From contig NZ_JAFCJM010000052.1 of NCBI RefSeq assembly GCF_018130955.1, forward strand, positions 1 through 46,700: a DNA stretch of 46,700 nucleotides, read 5' to 3'. This document shows positions 31,072-40,092 of the stretch, one piece after another. A program made the translations under genes and the position numbers. Source of the stretch: Bradyrhizobium liaoningense. Its GTDB lineage: Bacteria; Pseudomonadota; Alphaproteobacteria; Rhizobiales; Xanthobacteraceae. The notes under the pieces are model-generated. The model saw only the letters and a program-made list of their open reading frames with translations. It was not told the origin of the DNA and made no database searches. The first letter of the stretch is position 1. Each line of letters begins with the position of its first letter.

Positions 31072-31209
31072 GAGGCCTCCGGCGACGCGGGACAGCGCAC
31101 GCAAGCGAACTTAGCGTTACTCCCGCAACGTTGGATACCGGTTTTGCGACCGGCTTGGATGCAAATTTTCTGAGCAGCCGCCGGCGCTGGCGGATGCAGC
31201 CGACGATGG

Positions 31210-31362
31210 TCAGGTCAGGAAGATCGCCATCAGGATCACGATGAGCGCTACCGAGGCCGAGCCCCATTTCACCAGCTTGATGAAGCCCTCATAGGTCTGC
31301 TCGTGCGCAACGTAGTCGTTGCCGTCGGCGGTGGTGTACGCCACTTCGCTATGGTCAGCCAT
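31210..31362 (-). CDS. aa3-type cytochrome c oxidase subunit IV
   Basis: This 50-residue protein begins MADHSEVAYTTADGNDYVAH and has one C-terminal membrane helix (SASVALIVILMAIFLT). The EQTYEGFIKLVKWG segment is the signature of the small bacterial subunit IV (COX4_pro_2 type) of aa3 cytochrome oxidases. GGGGAC lies 7 bp before the ATG. The other oxidase subunits are not in the window. It is 138 bp upstream of pntAA on the same strand. Confidence 0.85.
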   Translation of the reverse strand: MADHSEVAYTTADGNDYVAHEQTYEGFIKLVKWGSASVALIVILMAIFLT

Positions 31363-31518
31363 GTTTCGTCCCCAGTCGAAAGTCTAATCCTCGCGTGCCT
31401 TACCGCAAACAATTCGGCAGGGCAACGGCGCAACTGCCCAGTTTTCCCGCAAATCGGGTCATTTGGAATCCCAATTGTCGCGGATCCAGCGGGTCAGGCT
31501 TTGTTCGCTACGCCCGCC

Positions 31519-34500
31519 CTACCCCTGATCCGGCCCAATAACCGGGTCAGCCGTGATCGCGGGAGGCTGGACGACCTGCCACCCGAGGGCCCGGCGCACT
31601 TTGTCGATCGTCTCCTCGCCCGGTTGGGTGAACCGAGCCGTCCGCGGCGCGATGCCGGGGCCGACGGCCACGGGATGATCGCCATGGAGGAACCCGTGGG
31701 TCATGTGGAAGCCGAGCGCGCGGTAGACCTCGAACTGCTCCTCCGAGAAGAACTGATCGCCGGTGGTCTCGTGCGGGAAGGTGTCGTTGCGCCGCGCATA
31801 GTCGCGGATGTAGTCGTTCTCGTCGCCGGTCAGCGATGACTTGATGTAGACGAGATAGCCCGTCTGATCGCAGCCATAGTCGATGGTGCCGATCGCGACG
31901 TGAACGTGGTCCTTCTCTGCATCGTCGTCGGATTTGTCCGCCGACGCTTCCGCAGCCTTCTTGCCGGCGTTCAGCGCCATGATCGCGCGCGTGCGGTCGC
32001 GAATCTGCGTCCAGGGCAGGTCGATCCGGATGCCGAGATCGATGCGGGCGTAGCGCTGCAGCGTCATCAGCGAGCCGAAATTCATCGACGCGTCGGCTTC
32101 CGCGTCGACCGCGACGATCACCTTGCAGCGCCGGCGCAACAGTTCGTAGGCGCCGAGATTTTCGATGTGGCCGCCGTCGGTGAGATAGACCGCGTCCGCA
32201 TTCTCGTAGAGCCGGCCGGTGATCTCCGCCCAGAGATACAGCGTCGAGCGGTGCTGCGGCCGCGTCAGATCGTCGACATATTGCGGATTCTTCAGCCAGT
32301 AGCCGAGCCGCACGTTGAGCAGCGCCAGCGTCGGCGTCAGCGGCTTGATCGAGTTCGCCCCCATGTTGGAGGAGGCGGCGGCGCCCGAGATCGCCATCGC
32401 GGTCGCAAGGTCGAGGCCGGTTTCCTTGCGCTCGAGTTTGGCGGTGTCGCAATAGCCGGTTGCCTCGCTGCCGGTCCACACCGGCGAGAACAGGAAGAAA
32501 TCCGCATTGCGGCCGCGCCGGTTGGCGTAATCCGAGCCCTGGATGTTGAGGGCGGCATTGATCAGATGATAGGGCGCTGCCAGGCGATAGTTGTTGGCGC
32601 CGTCATCGTCCGCCGTTCGCGGACAGAGCTGGCTGAGCTTCAGATCGAGCTCCGGAAAATCGCGACCCTGATCGATGCTGGGGACGTCCTTGGCCACGCG
32701 CCGCTTCGGCATCTCCGGCATGAACAGGAACGCCTTGCTCAGCCGGTCGCGATAGAGCCGGTGCAACGAATTGGCGTTCGGCCGCATCAGCCACGACACG
32801 ATGAACAGGACGACCGCGATGATGACATAGAGCAGCACCATCGGCAGGTTGATGTTGTTGGATATCCTGTAATAGCCGAGCAGTGTCATGGACCAGCGAT
32901 CGGGGTTGGGATCGCCCAGCAGTTTCGCCGCCGCCAGCAGCCAGCCGGGAATGTGCGAGGCCGCGGTCACCTTGGGTACCTCGTCCGCCGGCGCGGCTTC
33001 CTTGCTGGCGATATCCGCCGAGAGCGTCTTGGCTTGCGAATCGAACTGGATCTTGCCGGACAGTTGCGGAACGCTCTCGACCGGCCGCAACATCGGAGCC
33101 GCGCTCCAACTGCTGACGTCGCATTGCCGGCTGTAGGCGCCGACCACCTTGTCGTTCGCGATGCCCCAGAAGCAGAGATAGAGGTAGCCGATCCAGATCA
33201 GCAGCGGCAGCGCGAGGCCTGCGATCCACACCGCCGCCTTGGCCACATAGGCGAGGATACGCGAGGTGAGATCGGAGGCACCGGCACCCTTGAGGAGATC
33301 GCCGAATTGCTGCCGGAACAGCGTCACGATCGCAGCGATCGGCGCCGTGATGACAGCGAGCGACTTGATCCAGCCGACCACGACCCCGGCGACGAGCCCG
33401 GCCGACTGGTCGGTGCCGCCGTCCTCGGCGACGCCGAACATCTGCGCGATCATGAACGGCTGGAATTCGAAGAAGGCGATGGCGCCGACCAGCACCAGAT
33501 AGGTCGCCCCCATGGTCGGCAGATGGCTGCGGAACTCCTGCAAATGATCGTCGGGCAGGCACGACCGCCACAGCGCCCACAGCAGGAACAGGAGGAGCCC
33601 CAGGAGACCCGAGGAGAGTGTGAGCGCGAAATGCGCCACGGGGAGATAATGGGCGATGTTGCAGATCACGCCCATGACCACGGCGATGCCGGCGAGATAG
33701 GCGAACAGCTCACGCCGGTTGACCGGCGAGACGACGCGATGGATCAAACCGGCAATGAAGACGATCAGCGCTACCACGATCCCGGACAGGGTGAAGCCGA
33801 GCGTCTTGAGCGTCTCGTGATTGCCGAGGAACGAGAAGATCTGGCCGTCGCGGACCGCGACCCCGAATAAATTCGGCGCGTAGAGGCACGAACGCGCCGG
33901 GTTCGAGAAGATCGTGATCGCCGCGAGCAGCAGCACGACCGGCAGCGCGAAGCCGATATTGGCGACGAGCCCGCGGACCACGATCGCGATGCCGGTGATG
34001 AGGTCGCGCCCCCCGGCCGGGATCAGATAGTTGGAATAATTCCTGATGTGGCCGACCGCCGGCGTGTCGCTGATCTCGCTGGCCCGCACCTTTTGTCCGG
34101 GAACCGGCTTCTCGCCGAAGGCGAATCTCGAGGCCGCGGTCATGGTCGCGCTCAGCGAGCTGCCGATATAGCCACCGCCGGAGACCGTCGACAGATAGTC
34201 GATGCGCTTGATCAGATCGTGATGATTGAGCGCCTGAAGCACGCCGAGACAAAGCGCCGACGAACGGATGCCGCCGCCGGACAGCGCGAGGCCAACCACA
34301 TCGACCATCTTTCCGCCGGCCGGCGCCAGCTGTGTGAACGGCTTGTCCGCATCCACAGGCGTATCGGTGCGATCGAGCCCGTCGGCCAGGCGGAGGGCTT
34401 CCAATGCGGCCCGGCGGCTGTTGACGGCTTCGAACTCGGTGTCGACGATGCGGCTGAATTGCGCGTCCCAGCTCGTCTCGTCATTGGCGGCCGGCAAATT

Positions 34501-34545
34501 CGGCTCGAAGAGCGGCGCCTGCGGACGGTCTCCATCGCTGGCCAT
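31519..34545 (-). CDS. patatin-like phospholipase with an inserted multi-helix membrane domain
   Basis: This 1008-residue protein opens with a patatin half: VVGLALSGGGIRSSAL gives the oxyanion GGGIRS (about residues 90-95) and STVSGGGYIGSS the nucleophile Ser122. From about residue 180 to 600 there are eight or nine hydrophobic helices (for example IAIVVRGLVANIGFALPVVL and LPMVLLYVIIAVVLFIVSWL). The patatin fold resumes near 640 and the catalytic Asp is in TDGGHIENLGAYELLRRR (D790). The dyad is thus split by roughly 670 residues. The first G of the usual GxSxG is absent. The start at 34545 (MASDGDRPQ) has GGAGG 6 bp upstream; 34548 is also possible. Lipid hydrolysis at the membrane is inference. 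Confidence 0.88.
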   Translation of the reverse strand: MASDGDRPQAPLFEPNLPAANDETSWDAQFSRIVDTEFEAVNSRRAALEALRLADGLDRTDTPVDADKPFTQLAPAGGKMVDVVGLALSGGGIRSSALCLGVLQALNHHDLIKRIDYLSTVSGGGYIGSSLSATMTAASRFAFGEKPVPGQKVRASEISDTPAVGHIRNYSNYLIPAGGRDLITGIAIVVRGLVANIGFALPVVLLLAAITIFSNPARSCLYAPNLFGVAVRDGQIFSFLGNHETLKTLGFTLSGIVVALIVFIAGLIHRVVSPVNRRELFAYLAGIAVVMGVICNIAHYLPVAHFALTLSSGLLGLLLFLLWALWRSCLPDDHLQEFRSHLPTMGATYLVLVGAIAFFEFQPFMIAQMFGVAEDGGTDQSAGLVAGVVVGWIKSLAVITAPIAAIVTLFRQQFGDLLKGAGASDLTSRILAYVAKAAVWIAGLALPLLIWIGYLYLCFWGIANDKVVGAYSRQCDVSSWSAAPMLRPVESVPQLSGKIQFDSQAKTLSADIASKEAAPADEVPKVTAASHIPGWLLAAAKLLGDPNPDRWSMTLLGYYRISNNINLPMVLLYVIIAVVLFIVSWLMRPNANSLHRLYRDRLSKAFLFMPEMPKRRVAKDVPSIDQGRDFPELDLKLSQLCPRTADDDGANNYRLAAPYHLINAALNIQGSDYANRRGRNADFFLFSPVWTGSEATGYCDTAKLERKETGLDLATAMAISGAAASSNMGANSIKPLTPTLALLNVRLGYWLKNPQYVDDLTRPQHRSTLYLWAEITGRLYENADAVYLTDGGHIENLGAYELLRRRCKVIVAVDAEADASMNFGSLMTLQRYARIDLGIRIDLPWTQIRDRTRAIMALNAGKKAAEASADKSDDDAEKDHVHVAIGTIDYGCDQTGYLVYIKSSLTGDENDYIRDYARRNDTFPHETTGDQFFSEEQFEVYRALGFHMTHGFLHGDHPVAVGPGIAPRTARFTQPGEETIDKVRRALGWQVVQPPAITADPVIGPDQG

Positions 34546-34619
34546 CATTTGCCTCCCCAGCCGGGACTGAAATGATCTCAATCAAAAATTGTATTAGTGA
34601 ATATAGGTGCCGTACAGGG

Positions 34620-35324
34620 TTAGTCTTGGCCCTGGCGCGAACGTTCAATGCCGGCGATCAGGATCTCGAGGCCGGTCTCGAAAGTCGCCTGGAAATGCGC
34701 GGGCTGAAAATACGGCGCGGCCGCCGCCAGATGCTTGAATTGGGCGGCGATCGTCTCGTTTGACACCGGTTCCGCCGAGGACGGGCCCTTGGCGTAGCCG
34801 GCGGTCTCGTCGAGCGCGGCACCGGTGAGGTAGTAGCCGATCTCGCGAAAATATGTCGCAGCCTCGCGATCGGAGAAGCCGGCCTCGCGCAAGATGCCGA
34901 TGATCCCGTCGATATAGGCGACGCCCGCTTGCGTGTTGAGCCGGTGCACGGCGAAGAACGGAAAGAACGCGGGATGCTTGAGCGCCATGGCGCGGAAGCC
35001 ATGGGCGGCGCGGCGCAGGCGCTCGCGCCAATCCCATTGCGGCTCCATCGCGACCCGCCCCTCGGCCAGCATCAGGTCGATCAGCGCATCCATCAGGTGC
35101 GCCTTGCTCGGAAAGTGATGGTAGATGCTCATCGCCTCGCAGCCGAGCTCGTCGCCGAGCCGGCGCGTCGAGAGTGCGGCGAGCCCCTCGCGATCGACCA
35201 GCGCCATGGCCGCCGCGGCGATCCGCTCGCGCGACAGGGACAGGCCCCGCCCCCGTTCGCCGGCGGCGCTGCGCTTGCGCGGGGCGGCGGGGCTGGTTTT
35301 CCGGGTGCTTGCTTTTCTGGCCAT
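34620..35324 (-). CDS. TetR family transcriptional regulator
   Basis: This 234-residue regulator has an N-terminal basic tail (MARKASTRKTSPAAPRKRSA) followed by the TetR helix-turn-helix, RERIAAAAMALVDREGLAAL to CEAMSIYHHFPSKAHLMDAL, at about residues 31-80. The C-terminal domain resembles the TetR_C class (DETAGYAKGPSSAEPVSNET). It is divergent from the sterol-desaturase gene, 86 bp apart, and most likely represses it and itself. The ligand is not evident. The start has a weak ribosome site. Confidence 0.92.
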   Translation of the reverse strand: MARKASTRKTSPAAPRKRSAAGERGRGLSLSRERIAAAAMALVDREGLAALSTRRLGDELGCEAMSIYHHFPSKAHLMDALIDLMLAEGRVAMEPQWDWRERLRRAAHGFRAMALKHPAFFPFFAVHRLNTQAGVAYIDGIIGILREAGFSDREAATYFREIGYYLTGAALDETAGYAKGPSSAEPVSNETIAAQFKHLAAAAPYFQPAHFQATFETGLEILIAGIERSRQGQD

Positions 35325-35347
35325 GCGCTCAAGTCCAATTCCACTTG

Positions 35348-35400
35348 CAACCTTACACTGGAAGGCTGTATTGTGAAGCCAGGCTTACGCCGTAAGGTTG
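35348..35400. promoter_or_regulatory. candidate TetR operator and desaturase promoter
   Basis: CAACCTTAC (35348-35356) and GTAAGGTTG (35392-35400) form a perfect 9-bp inverted repeat with 35 bp between the arms. On the plus strand a possible promoter runs TTGCAA (35345-35350), 18 bp, TATTGT (35369-35374), so one arm overlaps the -35 side and the other borders the ribosome site (GGAG at 35400-35403). This is a natural target for the divergent TetR protein. Confidence 0.55.
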
Positions 35401-35410
35401 GAGCGATGCG

Positions 35411-36193
35411 ATGTCGGCGATCGATCTGTTCGGCCTGCTGGTGCCCGTGACCTATCTGGTGATGCTCGGAATCGAGAGCCTCGTCCCGGCGCGGCAGTTT
35501 CCGGCGATACCCTATTGGCGGCTCAAGGGCTTCGGCTTCCTGACGGTGCAGGGCCTGATCGCAACGCTCACCCCGCTGGTCATTCCCGAACCCTGGCTGG
35601 AGCGGCACCGGCTGATCGACCTGACCGGCCTCGGCGTGATCTGGGGCGCGGCGCTAGGGTACGTCGTGCTGTCGCTCGTCAACTATGTCTGGCACCGCAG
35701 CGCGCACACCTTTCCGGTGATGTGGCGCCTGTTCCACCAGATCCATCACAGCCCGCAGCGCATGGACATGTCGGGTGCCGCGCTGTTTCACCCGTTCGAG
35801 ACGATCGCGTTCTTCTCGATCGCGACGGTGCTAACGACGCTGGTGCTCGGGCTCGATCCGGTGGCTGCGGCTGCGACCGGCTACATCGCCGCCTTCTACG
35901 GCTATTTCCAGCACATGAACGTCCGCACGGCGCAATGGCTCGGCTATGTCATCCAGCGGCCGGAGGCGCATTGCGTTCATCATCAGCGCGACGTGCACGC
36001 CTACAATTACGGCGACCTGCCGATCTGGGACATGCTGCTCGGCACCTTCCGCAATCCGGCAAGTTTTGAAGGCGCCGTCGGTTTCGACAAGCCCGCCACG
36101 GACCGCCTCAGTGCGATGCTCGCCTTCGCCGACGTCAACGCGGATGCCGCCGGGCCGAACAACCTCGGCCGCGGCGCAAGCCAGACGAGCTGA
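35411..36193 (+). CDS. sterol desaturase / fatty acid hydroxylase family protein
   Basis: This 260-residue membrane di-iron protein carries the three histidine clusters of the family: HRSAH (H95, H99), HQIHH (H109, H112, H113) and HCVHHQRDVHAYNYGD near residue 188. LIATLTPLVIPEPWL and VAAAATGYIAAFYGYFQHM mark membrane segments. Such enzymes use O2 to hydroxylate or desaturate lipids, including sterols, hopanoids, carotenoids and fatty acids; the substrate here is unknown. GGAG lies 7 bp before the ATG. Control by the divergent TetR gene is likely. Confidence 0.9.
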   Translation: MSAIDLFGLLVPVTYLVMLGIESLVPARQFPAIPYWRLKGFGFLTVQGLIATLTPLVIPEPWLERHRLIDLTGLGVIWGAALGYVVLSLVNYVWHRSAHTFPVMWRLFHQIHHSPQRMDMSGAALFHPFETIAFFSIATVLTTLVLGLDPVAAAATGYIAAFYGYFQHMNVRTAQWLGYVIQRPEAHCVHHQRDVHAYNYGDLPIWDMLLGTFRNPASFEGAVGFDKPATDRLSAMLAFADVNADAAGPNNLGRGASQTS

Positions 36194-36206
36194 GCGGCGC
36201 GCCGCT

Positions 36207-38102
36207 TCAGCCCATCGCCTCCAGCTCGTCGATCATGCCGGCGATGACGGACAGGCCGCCGTCCCAGAATTTGGGATCCTTGGCGTCCAGCCCGAACGGA
36301 CACAGCAGCTCGGAATAATGCTTGGTGCCGCCGGCAGCGAGCATGTCGAGATAGCGCTCGGCAAAACCTTCAGCAGCATTCTCGTAGACCGCATAGAGCG
36401 AGTTCACGAGACAATCGCCGAAGGCATAGGCGTAGACGTAGAAGGGCGAATGGATGAAGTGCGGGATGTACATCCAGTAGCTCTCGTAACCCGCCTTGAT
36501 CTCGATTGCCGGCCCCAGGCTCTCGCCCTGCACCGACAGCCAGATCTCGCCGATGCGCTCGGCGGTGAGCTCGCCGTTCTTGCGCTCGGTGTGGACGGCG
36601 CGCTCGAAGGAATAGAACGCGATCTGCCGCACCACGGTGTTGATCATGTCCTCGACCTTGCCCGCGAGCAGCGCCTGCCGCTGCTTTGCGTTCCTGGTCT
36701 GGGCCAGGAGCCGCTTGAAGGTCAGCATCTCGCCGAACACGCTCGCGGTCTCGGCCAGCGTCAGCGGCGTCGGCGCCATGAGCGCGCCGTTCTTCGCCGC
36801 CAGCACCTGGTGCACGCCATGGCCGAGCTCGTGGGCAAGCGTCATCACGTCGCGCGGCTTGCCCTGATAGTTCATCAGCACATAGGGGTGCGCCGACGGC
36901 GTGGTCGGATGCGAGAACGCGCCCGGCGCCTTGCCCGGCCGCACCGGCGCGTCGATCCAGCGATCGGTGAAGAAGCGCTCGGCGATATCGGCCATCTTTG
37001 GCGAGAAGCCACGATAGGCCGTCAGCACCATGTTCCTGGCCTCAGGCCAGGCAATGGTGTCGGTCGCCGCAAACGGCAGCGGCGCGTTGCGGTCCCAATA
37101 AGCGAGCCGCTTCTTGCCGAACCATTTTGCCTTCAGTCCGTAATAGCGGTGCGAGAGTTTTGGATAGGCCGCGCGCACGGAGGCGACCAGCGCGTCCACG
37201 ACCTCGCGCTCGACGCGGTTGTTCAGATGCCGGGAATCCGCGACGTCCTTGAAACCGCGCCAGCGGTCGGAGATGTCCTTGTCCTTGGCAAGCGTATTGG
37301 TGATCAGCGCAAAGGTGCGCTCATTGGCCTTGAAGGTCTTGGCCAGCGCTTCGGCCGCAGCCTTGCGCCTGGCGCCGTCGCGGTCCTGCAAGAAGTTGAG
37401 CGTCGGTTCGATCGCGAGCTCCTTGGCGCCGACCTTGAAGCGCAGGCTCGATATGGTCTGGTCGAACAGCCGGTTGAAGGCGGAATAGCCGGTCTGTGCC
37501 TTCTCCAGAAAAAGCTGCTCGAGCTTGTCCTCGAGCTGATACGGCTTCTCCTTGCGCAGATCCTCGATCCAGGGACGATAATGAGCGAGCTCGGATGCCT
37601 GCATCGCGCGCGCCAGAAGATCGTCGTCGATGCGGTTGAGCTCGAGCGCGAAGAACAGCAGATGGGTGGACGCTTCCGTCAGCCGTTCCGACACGTCACC
37701 GTAAAACTTCGAGATCGTGGGACTGACGCTGTCGCCGGCATGGACGAGGCCGGCATAGGAGCCGAGCCTGCCGGCGAGATCGTCGATCGCCTCATAGCGT
37801 CGCACGGCCTCGGCAAGCCATTTTCCGCCATCTTCGCCTGCACTACCTGTCGCGAGCTTGCCCTTGTAGTCCGTCTCAAACGCGACGCAATCGGCGGCCA
37901 TCTTTTCCAGGTCGCGCGCCACTTCCGGCGCGTCGATGCCGGAATAAAGGTCGGCGAGATTCCACTCCGGAAGCTTGCCGGTCTTGCTCGCGGGCTTGCT
38001 TGACGACTTAGCTGCAGACTTGGCTATCGATTTGGACTTTGCCTTGGCGACGGTTTTTTTGGTGTTCGGTTTGCGGAGAGCGGAAGTGGAGCGCGGAGAC
38101 AT
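36207..38102 (-). CDS. pepF: oligoendopeptidase F (M3 family metallopeptidase)
   Basis: This 631-residue zinc peptidase hydrolyses oligopeptides in the cytoplasm. The zinc motif HELGH is at 424-428 in LAHELGHGVHQVLA. The family's N-terminal helical block includes WNLADLYSGIDAPEVARDLE, and SYWMYIPHFIHSPFYVYAYA lies in the C-terminal half. The first 45 residues are an added Lys/Ala/Ser-rich tail (KKTVAKAKSKSIAKSAAKSS) that is not part of the peptidase fold. It is convergent with the desaturase gene, 13 bp apart. Confidence 0.93.
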   Translation of the reverse strand: MSPRSTSALRKPNTKKTVAKAKSKSIAKSAAKSSSKPASKTGKLPEWNLADLYSGIDAPEVARDLEKMAADCVAFETDYKGKLATGSAGEDGGKWLAEAVRRYEAIDDLAGRLGSYAGLVHAGDSVSPTISKFYGDVSERLTEASTHLLFFALELNRIDDDLLARAMQASELAHYRPWIEDLRKEKPYQLEDKLEQLFLEKAQTGYSAFNRLFDQTISSLRFKVGAKELAIEPTLNFLQDRDGARRKAAAEALAKTFKANERTFALITNTLAKDKDISDRWRGFKDVADSRHLNNRVEREVVDALVASVRAAYPKLSHRYYGLKAKWFGKKRLAYWDRNAPLPFAATDTIAWPEARNMVLTAYRGFSPKMADIAERFFTDRWIDAPVRPGKAPGAFSHPTTPSAHPYVLMNYQGKPRDVMTLAHELGHGVHQVLAAKNGALMAPTPLTLAETASVFGEMLTFKRLLAQTRNAKQRQALLAGKVEDMINTVVRQIAFYSFERAVHTERKNGELTAERIGEIWLSVQGESLGPAIEIKAGYESYWMYIPHFIHSPFYVYAYAFGDCLVNSLYAVYENAAEGFAERYLDMLAAGGTKHYSELLCPFGLDAKDPKFWDGGLSVIAGMIDELEAMG

Positions 38103-38241
38103 CGTGCGAAAAACCTGTGTTCAACGATCGCAATGGTGGGGATCGCAATGGGACGGGCCGGCAAGGTTTAAGAGTGCGTTAATCGGCATGGGCGAGAGTG
38201 CCCCGATTCGAGACAGATAGTTGTAGCGTGCGGGGAACACC

Positions 38242-39747
38242 ATGGCTGCCAGTATTTTGATTGCGGACGACGACGCTGTACAGCGCCGGCTCGTCGAGAA
38301 CATGGTGCAAAAATGCGGCTATGAGACGATCGTCGTCGACTCCGGCGACGCCGCGCTTGCCGCCCTCACCGCCCCGGACGCATCGGCCATCGACGCCGTG
38401 GTGCTCGATCTCGTGATGCCCGGCCTCGACGGCATGGGCGTGCTGGCAAAAATCCGCGAAGCGGGCCTCAACGTCCCCGTCATCGTGCAGACCGCGCATG
38501 GCGGTATCGACAATGTGATCTCGGCGATGCGCGCCGGCGCGGCGGATTTCGTGGTCAAGCCGGTCGGCATGGAGCGGCTCCAGGTTTCCTTGCGCAACGC
38601 GCTCAACACGTCCGCGCTCAAAGGCGAATTGCAGCGCATCCGTCACAGCCGCGAGGGGCGGCTGAGCTTCTCCGACATCATCACCCGCGCCGAGGCGATG
38701 GCAGGCGTGATGCGCTCGGCGCAGAAGGCGGCGAATTCGTCGATCCCCGTACTGATCGAAGGCGAGTCCGGCGTCGGCAAGGAAATGTTCGCGCGCGCCA
38801 TCCATGGCAGCGGCGAGCGCAAGTCAAAACCGTTCGTCGCGGTCAATTGCGGTGCGATCCCGGACAATCTCGTGGAATCGATCCTGTTCGGCCATGAGAA
38901 GGGCGCCTTCACCGGCGCGACCGAGCGCCACATGGGCAAGTTCGTCGAGGCGCATGGCGGCACGCTGTTCCTGGACGAGGTCAGCGAGCTGCCGCTGACC
39001 GCGCAGGTGAAACTGCTGCGCGCGCTTCAGGAAGGCGCGGTCGAGGCCGTCGGCGGCCGCAAGCCGGTCAAGGTCGATGTCCGCATCGTCTCTGCGACCA
39101 ATCGCAAATTGCTGGAGCGGGTGAAGCAGGGTCACTTCCGCGAGGACCTGTTCTACCGCCTCCATGTGCTGCCGCTGACCATCCCGCCGCTGCGGGCGCG
39201 GCGTGAGGACATTCCGCATCTGCTTCGTCATTTCCTGGCGCGCTTTGCCGCGGAGGAGAACCGCGCGATCGGCAGCGTCAGCGGCGAGGCCATGGCGCAT
39301 CTGGCGCAGCTCGACTGGCCCGGCAACATCCGCCAACTCGAGAACGCGGTGTACCGCGCGGTCGTCATGAGCGACGGCGACCAGCTCGAGCTGGCCGACT
39401 TCCCGCTGCTGTCGGCCCATCCCCACGAGACGACGGACATCCCCACCGCGCCGCTGATCCTCGAGCCGATGGCCGCGCCGACAGTGCCCGCCATGGTACC
39501 GGGTAATGAAATACCGATTGCGCCACTGCCTGCGGCGGGCTCGCTTTCCATGCTGACCAACACCGGAGATGTACGGCCGCTGGAAGAGATGGAGAACGAG
39601 ATCATCCGTTTCGCGATCTCGCATTATCGCGGGCAGATGTCGGAAGTCGCACGCCGCCTCAAAATCGGCCGCTCCACGCTCTACCGAAAACTGGACGAAG
39701 CCGGCGTGCCCGGACATGGCGGCAAAAACGGCGAGGAGACGCACTGA
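38242..39747 (+). CDS. NtrC-family sigma-54-dependent response regulator
   Basis: This 501-residue three-domain regulator has a receiver domain at 1-120 with phospho-acceptor D56 in VVLDLVMPG. The AAA+ domain at about 145-385 has Walker A GESGVGKE (174-181), the sigma-54 contact loop GAFTGA (221-226) and GGTLFLDEVSEL. A Fis-type helix-turn-helix closes it (GQMSEVARRLKIGRSTLYRK). All elements for activating sigma-54 RNA polymerase are intact. No histidine kinase gene is adjacent, and I find no clear -24/-12 promoter in the window, so its targets are unknown. Confidence 0.94.
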   Translation: MAASILIADDDAVQRRLVENMVQKCGYETIVVDSGDAALAALTAPDASAIDAVVLDLVMPGLDGMGVLAKIREAGLNVPVIVQTAHGGIDNVISAMRAGAADFVVKPVGMERLQVSLRNALNTSALKGELQRIRHSREGRLSFSDIITRAEAMAGVMRSAQKAANSSIPVLIEGESGVGKEMFARAIHGSGERKSKPFVAVNCGAIPDNLVESILFGHEKGAFTGATERHMGKFVEAHGGTLFLDEVSELPLTAQVKLLRALQEGAVEAVGGRKPVKVDVRIVSATNRKLLERVKQGHFREDLFYRLHVLPLTIPPLRARREDIPHLLRHFLARFAAEENRAIGSVSGEAMAHLAQLDWPGNIRQLENAVYRAVVMSDGDQLELADFPLLSAHPHETTDIPTAPLILEPMAAPTVPAMVPGNEIPIAPLPAAGSLSMLTNTGDVRPLEEMENEIIRFAISHYRGQMSEVARRLKIGRSTLYRKLDEAGVPGHGGKNGEETH

Positions 39748-40092
39748 ACCGCACGCCTCACGTCCTTGGGCACGGCGTTCTGTTTATGGCCTAAATCAGG
39801 CACAAGTCCTTCGCATTGCGGAGGATTTGAACCGTGTCCCGGAAGTGACAGACAGAGGGAAAAGCGCGTGGCAAAAGCGCACAATCCGTTGCAAAACGGC
39901 TAGCCTGAAGTCAGTTTGTCGTGAGTTGTCCCGGGTGCCGCTGGCTGCAAAAACGGGGCCTGTATATCGTCTGCGTAGAGAATCGTTGCGTGCAGGCGTG
40001 CAACTTTCGAGAAGCCGGCGCGGTTAGCCGAAGCTGATAGACGATAACAAAGCTGTTCCATGAGGGACAGTTCACCCGAGGGGTGCGACACA
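39748..40092. other. intergenic region before the L,D-transpeptidase gene
   Basis: This stretch of about 340 bp separates the NtrC-type gene from the L,D-transpeptidase gene. I see no coding frame with convincing character and no strong hairpin; a weak GTTGC/GCAAC pair lies near 39983-40003. An in-frame ATG at 40060 could extend the downstream protein by 11 residues. A transpeptidase promoter must lie here, but no clear -35/-10 pair stands out. Confidence 0.4.

Noticed and set aside
31900..33870. Plus-strand open frame opposite the patatin gene
   Set aside because: Mirror frame of the patatin coding sequence, rich in Arg, His and Asp, without a domain.
35946..38003. Plus-strand open frame of about 685 codons opposite pepF
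   Set aside because: It lies antisense to a complete oligoendopeptidase with its HELGH motif and has no ribosome site or recognisable motif.
39748..40092. Sigma-54 (-24/-12) promoter next to the NtrC-type regulator
   Set aside because: A GGCAC is followed by TTGC but the spacing is far too long for TGGCAC-N5-TTGC.
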